From JAICSD01 sp035637115 (GTDB lineage Bacteria > Acidobacteriota > Vicinamibacteria > Vicinamibacterales > 2-12-FULL-66-21), in contig DASPXV010000059.1 of assembly GCA_035637115.1 (NCBI GenBank), forward strand, positions 38,222 to 102,221: DNA of 64,000 bases, given 5' to 3'. The notes under the pieces are model-generated. The model saw nothing but the letters and a program-made list of their open reading frames with translations. It was not told where the DNA came from and made no database searches. The position numbers and the translations under genes were made by a program. Every line of letters begins with the position of its first letter. The first letter of the stretch is position 1. This document shows, one piece after another, positions 54,864-62,981 of this stretch.

Positions 54864-56054
54864 ATGCGCATGGCTGCGCCCCGGCCAGTCGTCGCGGTGG
54901 TGCTGTTGACGGCCATGGCGGCCGGCGCCGTGCTCCCCGCTCGCGCGCAGGCCAGCCGCGAGCTCAGGGACAAGGCCGCGGATCTCGTCTACAACCTCGA
55001 TCATGATGCGGCAATTACGCTTCTGCGCCAGGCGGTCGCCACTGATCCGAACGACTCGGCGAACCATCGCGCCCTTGCGTCCGCAATCTGGCTCAATATC
55101 CTCTTCAGGCGCGGCGCGGTCACCGTCGATCATTACCTGGGCAGCTTTACGAGAGCGAACGTAGAGCTTCACAATCCGCCCGCGGATCTCGACGCCGAGT
55201 TCAAGCGTGAAGTGGCAAAGGCGATCGAACTCGCGGAAAAGCGGGTCGCGGGGGCGCCGCGCGACGCGCAGGCGCAGTTCGATCTCGGCACCGCCGTGGG
55301 ACTGCAGGCGTCCTATATTGCGTCCGTGGAAGGACGGCTGATGGCCGGGTTCAGAGCCGCGCGCCGCAGCTACGACGCCCAGGAACAGGTGCTCGAGCTC
55401 GATCCGAAGCGGCGCGAAGCGGGCCTGATCGTCGGCACCTACCGATATCTCGTCTCCACTTTGTCCCTGCCCATGCGCTGGATGGCCTATGTGGCCGGTT
55501 TTGGCGGGGGCAAGGAGAAGGGCCTACAGATGGTCGAGGAAACCGCGGCCGCCCGCGCAGAAAATCGAACGGACGCCGAGTTTGCCCTCGTATTGCTGTA
55601 CAACCGTGAACGGCGCTACGCCGACGCGATGCGCGTGCTGGCAGATCTGCGGAGGCGATATCCTCGCAACCGGCTGGTGGTCCTGGAGGCGGGCGCGACC
55701 GCGACGCGGGCAAACCGGCCGGAAGAAGCGGAGGCCCTGCTGACCGAAGGACTGGCGATGCTCGCGCGCGACACGCGGGCCAGGATTCCCGGCGAAGAAG
55801 CGCTCTGGCACTACAAGCGCGGCGCCGCTCGTGTCATGCTTCGCCGGCGCGATGACGCGCTGGCCGATTTGCGAGTGGCGCAGGCGCCGGGCGCCGCCGC
55901 GTGGGTCCAGGGACGCGCACACCTCGAGATCGCGCGACTGGCGGTGCAGCTGGGGGATTCGGCGGCAGCGGCGCGCGAGGCCGCGCAGGCGTCGGCGATT
56001 TGCACGAAGGGAAACGATCCAATCTGCGTGGCGGAGGCGAAGAAGATCAGGTGA
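54864..56054 (+). CDS. Secreted TPR-like protein
   Basis: 396 residues from MRMAAPRPVVAVVLLTAMAAG; signal peptide ends near PARAQA. Helical TPR-like repeats run through it (AADLVYNLDHDAAITLLRQA, DPNDSANHRALASAIWLN, ERRYADAMRVLADLRRRYP, NRPEEAEALLTEGLAML). Likely a periplasmic protein-protein adaptor. Followed after 7 bp by the small TM protein, so they may be co-expressed. Confidence 0.75.
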   Translation: MRMAAPRPVVAVVLLTAMAAGAVLPARAQASRELRDKAADLVYNLDHDAAITLLRQAVATDPNDSANHRALASAIWLNILFRRGAVTVDHYLGSFTRANVELHNPPADLDAEFKREVAKAIELAEKRVAGAPRDAQAQFDLGTAVGLQASYIASVEGRLMAGFRAARRSYDAQEQVLELDPKRREAGLIVGTYRYLVSTLSLPMRWMAYVAGFGGGKEKGLQMVEETAAARAENRTDAEFALVLLYNRERRYADAMRVLADLRRRYPRNRLVVLEAGATATRANRPEEAEALLTEGLAMLARDTRARIPGEEALWHYKRGAARVMLRRRDDALADLRVAQAPGAAAWVQGRAHLEIARLAVQLGDSAAAAREAAQASAICTKGNDPICVAEAKKIR

Positions 56055-56061
56055 GGCGGTA

Positions 56062-56559
56062 ATGGCCGGCAAAGTCAAAACGTGGGTCTGGGTCGTCGTC
56101 GGCATCTTCGTCTTTGGGATTCTCGGTGTCGTCGCGATGGCCGCGGCCGGCCTGTGGTTCATCAAGTCGCACGTCGAGATCCGGCCCGCGACAACCGCCG
56201 CTGTTTCGACGGACTTTCAGACCATCCGCACCCGCTTCGCCGGCCAGCGGCCGCTCATCGAGCTCGACGAGCACGGCAACTTTCTGCACGCGAACACCGA
56301 CCGTCCGGCCGGGACCATCGCCCCGAGAACGCTCAACATCATGGCATTCGATTCGAAAGACGAACGCGTTGTCCACATCGAGTTGCCGTTCTGGCTGTTG
56401 CGGCTGAAGATGCGCGGCTCGCGCATTGACGTCGGCGGCAGCAACGTGGATCTCGGGAAGTTGCGGCTTACGGTCGAAGACCTCGAGCGATATGGTCCAA
56501 CGCTCATCGTCGATCAAAAAGACGTCGACGGCTCGCGTGTCCTGATCTGGTCTCAGTAG
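56062..56559 (+). CDS. Single-pass membrane protein of unknown function
   Basis: 165 residues from MAGKVKTWVWVVVG; GAGGCGG precedes the ATG. TM helix about 8-32, then a strand-rich soluble domain (FAGQRPLIELDEHGNFLHAN, LRLKMRGSRIDVGGSNVDLG, LTVEDLERYGPTLIVDQKD). N-terminal anchor with the domain outside the cytoplasm is likely. I do not recognise the family. Confidence 0.6.
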   Translation: MAGKVKTWVWVVVGIFVFGILGVVAMAAAGLWFIKSHVEIRPATTAAVSTDFQTIRTRFAGQRPLIELDEHGNFLHANTDRPAGTIAPRTLNIMAFDSKDERVVHIELPFWLLRLKMRGSRIDVGGSNVDLGKLRLTVEDLERYGPTLIVDQKDVDGSRVLIWSQ

Positions 56560-56668
56560 CTGTCCCCCGCAGATCACCAACCGGAATCAAACGCACAAAA
56601 TTCCGCGCAATTTCATGGAATGGCACGGGTGTGCTTCTTGCTCAAATGAGGTCATCGGGAGAACACCC

Positions 56669-57397
56669 ATGGAAAAGATGACCTTCAGGGTTTTGACAAT
56701 GACGGCGGCACTCGGCCTCGCGGCGGCAACGTCCGTATCGGCGCAGACGAACGGCTGGCTCGGGACCGGCACGTCGTACAGCCAGGACGACTATCGCGCG
56801 CCGTACGCGAACGCGCGCCGCGCGGCGTACGACAACGGCTATCGCGACGGACTTAAACGCGGCGAGGACGCAGCGCGTAACGGGCGGCCATTCAACGTCG
56901 AGCGCGAGCGTGACTATCGCGGCGCGGATAACGGCTACAACCGCGCCTACGGGGATCGCGCACGCTACCGCGACGACTATCGCGGCGGATTCGCGCAGGG
57001 CTATCGGGACGGTTACAGCCGCCGCGGGAACACGTCGCGCGGCTACGGCGATAACAGCGGCGCGTACGGCGGCTATGGCGGCGGATATGGCAACGGCCAG
57101 TACGGGAACCGCGGCGACGGCGACAATCGCGGTTACGGCAACCGCGGCTACGGCGACCGCGGCTATGGCAACGTCGGCTACGGCGCGTTCCAGAACGGCG
57201 CGTCCGATGGCTATCGCAAGGGACTCGAGGACATCCAGAAGCGGCGGTATCCGGACGTCACGCGACACAGCTGGTATCGCAACGGCGACCACGACTACGA
57301 CCGCGCGTATGGATCGAAGGACGCCTACAAGGTTGAATATCGCCGCGGGTTCCAGGAAGGCTACAACCGCGCGTTCCGCGAGGGGCGGCGCTACTAG
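56669..57397 (+). CDS. Secreted Tyr/Gly/Arg-rich repeat protein
   Basis: 242 residues from MEKMTFRVLTMTAALGL; GGGAG lies 7 nt upstream. Signal peptide ends at ATSVSAQ. Mature protein is made of YRDGxxRG / YNRAYGD-type units and a glycine-tyrosine core (YGGYGGGYGNGQYGNRG, about 130-185), then GYRKGLEDIQKRRYP and YDRAYGSKDAYK. Very basic and aromatic, likely an envelope or matrix component. Stop codon overlaps the convergent MscS gene stop in CTAG (57394-57397). Confidence 0.65.
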   Translation: MEKMTFRVLTMTAALGLAAATSVSAQTNGWLGTGTSYSQDDYRAPYANARRAAYDNGYRDGLKRGEDAARNGRPFNVERERDYRGADNGYNRAYGDRARYRDDYRGGFAQGYRDGYSRRGNTSRGYGDNSGAYGGYGGGYGNGQYGNRGDGDNRGYGNRGYGDRGYGNVGYGAFQNGASDGYRKGLEDIQKRRYPDVTRHSWYRNGDHDYDRAYGSKDAYKVEYRRGFQEGYNRAFREGRRY

Positions 57398-58785
57398 GCG
57401 AGGCGCAGGAACTTTTTCATGCGCGTCATGAGGGTCGTCGTCTCCACCGTCACGGTTTCAGAGGAGGCGATCTTCATCTGCTCCAGACCGGCGCGGCGGA
57501 CCATCGCGGCCATCCCGATCTTTTCAATCGCCTCGGGGTGAATCGCCCCGAGGCGCCGGAACAGCTCGGCGCCGATTTCGACGACGACAACGTCTCCCAC
57601 GGCGAGCACGGTTGCGGATCGCGGCTCGCCGGTGAGCAGTGACATCTCCCCGAAGTATCCGCCTCGCTCGATTCGCGCAACTTCCTCCCGCGACGGCTGC
57701 AGCACGACGCTGACGGTCCCGGACAAGACGATGAACATCGATTGTCCCTCGTCACCCTGGCGCACGATCGTCTCGCCGCTGCCGTAGACCGACATCGGCG
57801 CGGAGCGCGCGATCTGATTGCGCATCTCCGGCGGGAGCGTCGCGAACAGATCGACGGAAGCGAGGAGCTCTTCCTCTTCCTCGACCTTCTTGTTCACATC
57901 CGGTTCGACCCATTCGCGCTCGTACTGCACCTGGAGCGGCCACGGAATCTCGATCCCGTGGCGCTGGAACGAGTAGTAGATCGCGGTGCGGACTTCGTCG
58001 CGCGCGAGCTCGTCGGCGCCAAAGTCGTCGATCCAGAAACGCGCGCGGTAGGCGATCGCCGATGCATCGAACGCGACGAGCAGCACTTCCGGCGCGGGAG
58101 CAGCCAGCACGCGGGAGGAATGCCGGATAGCTTCCATCATCGCCGCCTTCACCTGGTTCGGCGGCGCGAGGTACGACGCGCCGACTTCCACCTCGAGGCG
58201 CAGCGGCGCCGCCGGCTCCGAGTAGTTGACGATCGCTTCCTTCGCGACGACGTTGTTCGGAAGGATGACGAAGTTGCCTGCCTTCGTTCGCAGCTTCGTC
58301 GCGCGCCACGTCACTTCCGCGACGCGTCCCTCGTGGTTATCACCGACCTTCACCCACTGGCCGACGTGAAAGGGCTTCTCGCTCTGGATCGCGAGACCCG
58401 CGAACGCGTTGCCGAGCGTGTCCTGCAGCGCGAATCCGAGGACCACCGCGCTGACGGCGGACGTGGTGACGAGCTCCTGGCTGAGAAAGGTCGAGGCGAG
58501 CACCACGAGGCCGATGACGATCGTATCCTGCAGGATGATGGGAAACCGGTCCGGCACGCGATCGGCGCGGAGCGGGTTGATGAGGACAAAGACCAGCGCG
58601 TTGATCAGCGCCGCGACTACGGCGAGCTTGCCGAAGGCCGTGAGCTGCTGCACGGTCGCCGCGGAAAACGGATAGAACGCGACGGCGACGTCGACCGCCA
58701 GATACAGGACGAGCAGAACCAGCGAGAGGCGGAGCTTCCGCCGGATCAGCCGGTTGACGGTGATGCTCATGATCCCGAGCGTCAC
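57394..58785 (-). CDS. MscS-type channel with C-terminal cyclic-nucleotide-binding domain
   Basis: 463 residues from the GTG at 58785. About three TM helices, then the MscS core: ALQDTLGNAFAGLAIQSEKPF (pore helix and lateral region), KVGDNHEGRVAEVTWRAT and LRTKAGNFVILPNN. Residues about 320-430 form a cNMP-binding domain, with FGEMSLLTGEPRSATV as the phosphate-binding cassette (Glu and Arg present). It should gate an envelope ion pathway on cAMP. A CTG at 58833 in the same open frame, overlapping the M48 stop (CTGA), would complete the first hydrophobic helix. Third gene of the cyclase operon. Confidence 0.88.
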   Translation of the reverse strand: MTLGIMSITVNRLIRRKLRLSLVLLVLYLAVDVAVAFYPFSAATVQQLTAFGKLAVVAALINALVFVLINPLRADRVPDRFPIILQDTIVIGLVVLASTFLSQELVTTSAVSAVVLGFALQDTLGNAFAGLAIQSEKPFHVGQWVKVGDNHEGRVAEVTWRATKLRTKAGNFVILPNNVVAKEAIVNYSEPAAPLRLEVEVGASYLAPPNQVKAAMMEAIRHSSRVLAAPAPEVLLVAFDASAIAYRARFWIDDFGADELARDEVRTAIYYSFQRHGIEIPWPLQVQYEREWVEPDVNKKVEEEEELLASVDLFATLPPEMRNQIARSAPMSVYGSGETIVRQGDEGQSMFIVLSGTVSVVLQPSREEVARIERGGYFGEMSLLTGEPRSATVLAVGDVVVVEIGAELFRRLGAIHPEAIEKIGMAAMVRRAGLEQMKIASSETVTVETTTLMTRMKKFLRLA

Positions 58786-58829
58786 GGCCAGCGCCGCGAC
58801 GCCCAGGATCAGATGTCCGCCGTGGAATG

Positions 58830-59996
58830 TCAGCCCGTGATCCCTTTCTTGAACGCGTCGAGCTCGGAGGCGCTGACCTTCACGGCCAGAACCGACTTGT
58901 TCGAGCCGCCCTTCGCGTCGCGATCGGGAGCGCCACCCACGCCGCGCGCGCCGGCCGACGCCGTCTGCTGCGACGAGGCCTGCTGCTTGTTGCCGGTGAT
59001 GCTGCTGAGACCGAAGCCGCCCTTCTTCTTGCCGTCGTCCTTCTTCGCCTCTTCAGCCTTCTTGTCCTTATCGTCCGCCTTCTTCTTGTCGCCGCCGGCC
59101 AGCCCCGCTGCGCCCTCGACATCCGTCGGCACTTCCGTGATCGGCTTCGCGTCAAAGGTGATGTTGGTCTTGTAGCGCGCTTCGGCGGTCGCCTTCCCCG
59201 TCAGCTTCTCGGCGTTGATCTGCTTCGCGTTCTTCTCGAGGCGATCGGCCGTATCGGGATGCGATGCGAACCACCCGCCATTGCGGCTATCGCGCCCGGC
59301 GTTTCGCGCGTCGATCTTCTTCAAGACATCGGCGATCCCGCTTGGCAGATAGCCGACCTTGTTCGCCAGCTGGGCGCCAATCTTGTCCGCTTGCTCCTCG
59401 TCGCCGCGGCTGAATTCCCCTTCGAAGATCTTGTTGAACGCAGCGGCCGCCATTTTGGCGATGAACTGATCGCGAAGTCCCCCGCCGCTGCCGGCGGCCT
59501 CCCCCGCCATCGAGATCCCTTTCTGCTGTTTGATCGCGTTCACCGTGTGCTTCTCGGTGACGTGCGTCACCTCGTGTCCGAGCACGCCCGCGAGCTCCGC
59601 CTCGTTCTTCATCAGGCCGAGCAGCCCGCGAGTGACGTGCACGAAGCCGCCGGGCGCCGCATACGCGTTCACTCCGTCCGTGTCGAGGACGATGAACTTC
59701 CAGTCCAGTTCGGGGCGCTTGCTCGTCTGCGCCAGCACCGTCCCGACCAGCGTCACATATTTTGTGACTTTCTGGTCCTGGTAGACGCCGAAACGATCGC
59801 GCAACTGGAGGCTGACCTGCTCGCCCAGTTGCCGCTCTTCCTTGTCGGTGATGTTGTAGTCGTCGTACTTCTGTTTGGCGTCGGCTGCCTTATCAGCGGC
59901 GCCTTTGATTTTGCCAAGGCCGCCGAGCTGCGCCCGCGCGGGGCTAGCGGTGGCCGCCAGGAACAACGCCGCGAGAACGAATGCTGCTGCTTTCAT
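58830..59996 (-). CDS. Secreted M48-family metalloprotease
   Basis: 388 residues. Signal peptide AAAFVLAALFLAATASPARA. Zinc site HEVTH at 141-145; third ligand Glu in SRGDEEQADKIGA. The C-terminal about 110 residues are a Lys/Asp/Gly-rich low-complexity tail (DDKDKKAEEAKKDDGKKKGG) and a final small domain (KSVLAVKVSASELDAFKKG). BepA/LoiP-like periplasmic quality control is the nearest known role. The start overlaps the cyclase stop by 4 bp (59993-59996) and the stop is followed closely by the channel gene. Confidence 0.88.
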   Translation of the reverse strand: MKAAAFVLAALFLAATASPARAQLGGLGKIKGAADKAADAKQKYDDYNITDKEERQLGEQVSLQLRDRFGVYQDQKVTKYVTLVGTVLAQTSKRPELDWKFIVLDTDGVNAYAAPGGFVHVTRGLLGLMKNEAELAGVLGHEVTHVTEKHTVNAIKQQKGISMAGEAAGSGGGLRDQFIAKMAAAAFNKIFEGEFSRGDEEQADKIGAQLANKVGYLPSGIADVLKKIDARNAGRDSRNGGWFASHPDTADRLEKNAKQINAEKLTGKATAEARYKTNITFDAKPITEVPTDVEGAAGLAGGDKKKADDKDKKAEEAKKDDGKKKGGFGLSSITGNKQQASSQQTASAGARGVGGAPDRDAKGGSNKSVLAVKVSASELDAFKKGITG

Positions 59997-62026
59997 GTTG
60001 TCTGTACCTCAACCAGGGGAGCCGGAACTTTGATTTCGAAGATCTGCACGGCCTTGCTCTTGCCTTTGACGATGACGTCGCCCAGCGGCCGCAAGTCGAA
60101 CTCGCTCTTCAGCCGGGTCCGCGTGGCGTCGCTGATGATAATGCGGGTTTTGTATTCCTTGTTGAGCGATTCGAGCCGGGCGCCCAGGTTCACATTGTCC
60201 CCGATAACCGTGTAGCTCATGATGGACGACGACCCGATGTTGCCGGCGATCATATCGCCGGAGTTGACGCCGACGCCGATGTCCAGCTGGGCCATTCCCT
60301 TCGCCGCCCAGCCGCGGTTGAGAATCCCTAGGTCATGCACCATTTCGATGGCGGCTTCGACCGCATGCTGGGCGTGATCAGCATCGTCCAGCGGGGCCGA
60401 AAAGAGCGCCATCACCATGTCTCCGACGAACTTGTCGACCGTTCCCTTGTGCTTGAAAACGACTTCGACCATACGCGAGAAGTATTCGTTTAGTTGCCGG
60501 ACCAGCTCTTCCGGATCGCCGCGCTCGGTTACAGAAGTGAAGCCGCGGATGTCCGAGAACAGAACCGTCATCTCGCGGCGCTTGCCTCCGAGCTGCGCGA
60601 GATCCGGATTGGACATCAGCTGCGCGTAGACGTCCTTCGAGACGTACCTGCCGAACAGCTTCGAGACCCTGCGCTTCTCCCGTCCTTCGACGAAGTACTG
60701 GTAAGCCGTTCCAAAGAACAGCGCGAGGCCTCCGCCGGCCACGGGCTGCACCAGATTCAGCCACTGCCCGCCCTTGAACGCCGTGATCGCGAAAATGATC
60801 CATCCGCCAAGGATCGCGATCGATGCGCCGCCCGCCGCCGAAAACGGCAGGAAAGCGGCGAGCAGGCCTATCGAAAGCGCGGTAACGATGACCGAGGCGA
60901 TGCGCGACCGATTCGAAGCCGGGCGAATGAAGCGGTTGGCGAGGATGTTGTCGGTCATGCTCGCGTGAAGCTGGATTCCGGGCATCCGTCCGGACTGGCC
61001 CGTGGACATGGGCGTGCCGAACACGTCGATGAGTCCCGACGCGGTCGTGCCGATGAACACGATCTTGTCCTTGAAGATCGAAGGATTGATGCGCGGCTTC
61101 TGGCCGAGAAGGATCTCCTGTTCGGCGGCAAACAGGTGCCGGAACTCGTACGCGGGATACGGCCGCTCCAGTTCACCGGACGCGCCGCGCACGAATGCCG
61201 GCGCGCGGTAGTTGATCAGCATCGTCCACTGATCGTGATTGCCGACCCTCCGGCGCACGAGCGGAATATGCCGATCGCCAATTCGCAGTGCGCTTTCTTC
61301 GGGAGCGACATCGCCAGGCTTGAAGCCGCCGGCGATCAGTGCGGCGGCAACCCCAAGTGACGGCAGTTCCTTTCCCTCATTGACGATGAAGGGAGGCATT
61401 CGGCGCGTCGTGCTGTCGTCATCCGACGTCAGGAAATTGTGGCCGAGCGCCGCGGCGCCGTCGGTAAGAAGCTGATATGGCGGCAGCACCATCGGACGCG
61501 GCTCCGCCAGCGGACCGGCATGATATGGCGAGCCGCGCCAGATGGCCGCTTTCGTGTCCTTGCCGCCGCCGACCATGCCTTCGTAGACCGCGTCCGCGAG
61601 CATCACGACGTTGCCGGACTTGTGCGCCGAGTCCGCCATCGCGCGATCGCTCTGACTTCCGCTCCACTTGTCGTTCGGATCGTCCCAGACGTAGGTCTCG
61701 ACGCGGTCCGGTTCCGGCAGGCTCATGTCGACCGCGACAACTTTCGCGGGACCACGCCGCAGGAAATCGATCGCGAACGAGACGGCGAGCCGCGGCCAGG
61801 GCCAGCGCCCGAACACGTCGGACATTTCGCGGATGCTGAGATCGTTGATTTCGACGAAGACGATGTCCTTGTTGACCGCGGCGGGATCGGCCGCCAGACG
61901 CATGCGCCAGTCGTAGGTCGTCAGCTCCTGGCGGTCAAGCAGATCGGTCGACGCGGCGAGCGCGAGCACCAGCAGTGCCGCGAGCGCGCCCAACCCGACA
62001 CCAGCGAACAGCTTCCTAAGCATCAT
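59993..62026 (-). CDS. CHASE2-domain membrane adenylate cyclase (class III)
   Basis: 677 residues. One N-terminal TM helix, CHASE2 sensor outside (about 30-385: DIVFVEINDLSIREMSDVFG, FKDKIVFIGTTASGLIDVF), then three TM helices, then the catalytic domain about 480-665. Metal Asp residues in LFSDIRGFTSV and FVGDMVMALF; Lys in TVDKFVGD and Asp in VIGDNVNLGARLE favour ATP over GTP. Product should be cAMP. Coupled to M48 and, beyond it, a channel with a cAMP-binding domain. Its leader is a GC-rich repeat (62031-62140). Confidence 0.9.
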   Translation of the reverse strand: MMLRKLFAGVGLGALAALLVLALAASTDLLDRQELTTYDWRMRLAADPAAVNKDIVFVEINDLSIREMSDVFGRWPWPRLAVSFAIDFLRRGPAKVVAVDMSLPEPDRVETYVWDDPNDKWSGSQSDRAMADSAHKSGNVVMLADAVYEGMVGGGKDTKAAIWRGSPYHAGPLAEPRPMVLPPYQLLTDGAAALGHNFLTSDDDSTTRRMPPFIVNEGKELPSLGVAAALIAGGFKPGDVAPEESALRIGDRHIPLVRRRVGNHDQWTMLINYRAPAFVRGASGELERPYPAYEFRHLFAAEQEILLGQKPRINPSIFKDKIVFIGTTASGLIDVFGTPMSTGQSGRMPGIQLHASMTDNILANRFIRPASNRSRIASVIVTALSIGLLAAFLPFSAAGGASIAILGGWIIFAITAFKGGQWLNLVQPVAGGGLALFFGTAYQYFVEGREKRRVSKLFGRYVSKDVYAQLMSNPDLAQLGGKRREMTVLFSDIRGFTSVTERGDPEELVRQLNEYFSRMVEVVFKHKGTVDKFVGDMVMALFSAPLDDADHAQHAVEAAIEMVHDLGILNRGWAAKGMAQLDIGVGVNSGDMIAGNIGSSSIMSYTVIGDNVNLGARLESLNKEYKTRIIISDATRTRLKSEFDLRPLGDVIVKGKSKAVQIFEIKVPAPLVEVQTT

Positions 62027-62030
62027 CTAT

Positions 62031-62140
62031 TGTCCGGGGGACTTCGTCCTCCGGAACCCCCTTGCGTCGTCGCTCGCGGGGGCCCCGAAGCCCCGCTCCG
62101 CTCCGACGGCTCACTCGCTGCGCTCGTTCGCTCATGCGTG
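62031..62140. repeat. GC-rich palindromic repeat in the cyclase leader
   Basis: Consists of adjoining short palindromes, e.g. GGAC-TTC-GTCC with flanking TCCGG/CCGGA, GGGGCCCCGAAGCCCC, and a CGCTGCGCTCGTTCGCTC tail. On the cyclase strand these would fold just upstream of the ATG. Recognised from memory as an interspersed type, not verified. The rest of 62141-62283 shows no gene. Confidence 0.5.
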
Positions 62141-62283
62141 TTGCAGTTTTTTGTAAAGGAGAGTTGGTACCGCTAGGGCGTTACGCGGAAGGTTCGATCG
62201 TGCCTTTCGCCGGAACCGCCGCCCGAACTCCATGATACCAGTGCGCGGGATGCTCACCGGGGCGAACATCCGGCGATCGATGG

Positions 62284-62766
62284 TCACGACTGCCGCAGCA
62301 CGAACGCCGGGTCCACCCGCGCGGCGCGCCGGGCAGGAATGAAGACGGCGGCGGCGGCGGACACCAGCAGGACCCCGATCGCGCTCGCGAAGGCAAGCGG
62401 ATCGCGCGCGCCCACACCATAGAGGATGCCCGCGAGCAGCTGGCTGGCGAGGAGCGCGACGCCGGCGCCGGCCGCGAGGCCGATCGCCACCGGGCGGAGG
62501 CTGTCCCACAGCAGAAGGCGCATCACGTCGCCGGTGAAGGATCGCCGCGCGATGCCGACGATGGTCGCGGGAACGCCGTTGAGCCAGATCTGCCGGCCGA
62601 CAACCGACATGACGCCAGTGATGAGCTGTCCGACGAATAATCTATACAAACACGATTTAAACGTGGTTGGCCCAAAAAGGCCGTAGGTCAAATCCTGCCG
62701 TACGCCTCGATATTCCGTTGTGAGCCTGACATGCCCGATGCGAGAGCGAAACGTTGACGCAAGCAA
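62284..62766 (-). pseudogene. ADOP-type ABC permease remnant with internal deletions
   Basis: The 160-residue frame joins three pieces of what is normally an about 800-residue MacB/FtsX-like permease: the N-terminal word RQDLTYGL, a middle MacB_PCD piece VVGRQIWLNGVPATIVGIA, and the final TM block (LRPVAIGLAAGAGVALLASQ, ending ARRAARVDPAFVLRQS). The connecting TM helices and most of the periplasmic domain are gone. No ATPase gene is near. The product would be a non-functional stub. Confidence 0.7.
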
Positions 62767-62789
62767 CTTTGTATCGTAAAGTTAGTGGA

Positions 62790-62978
62790 ATGTTCAGGCC
62801 AGTATCGTTCCTGGCCATTGCCTTTCTTCTCGGCACGCCCGCTTACGCGCAGGACAAGACCAGTGAGATCGACAAGATCTTGCGCTTCCATCGGGACAAG
62901 GCCGGAAAGGTCGTGGCGCTCGACTACAGCAACCCGGTTGTCCGCAACATCACGTTCACCCGACAGAGCGGGAACTGA
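62790..62978 (+). pseudogene. Truncated secreted serine-hydrolase derivative (62 residues)
   Basis: MFRPVSFLAIAFLLGTPAYAQ is a clean signal peptide, followed by DKTSEIDKIL, which resembles the first mature residues of beta-lactamase-type hydrolases, then directly by a tail (FHRDKAGKVVALDY, VRNITFTRQ) like the C-terminal domain of the same family. The catalytic middle is missing. Could be a secreted fragment or simply a scar. It is 3 bp before the next serine-hydrolase gene. Confidence 0.5.
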
Positions 62979-62981
62979 AAC

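Noticed and set aside
53847..56054. 735-residue frame reaching back over the cyclodeaminase gene
   Set aside because: Only the part from 54864 begins with a signal peptide and has TPR-like repeats; the upstream part is an out-of-frame shadow of the cyclodeaminase and repeats.
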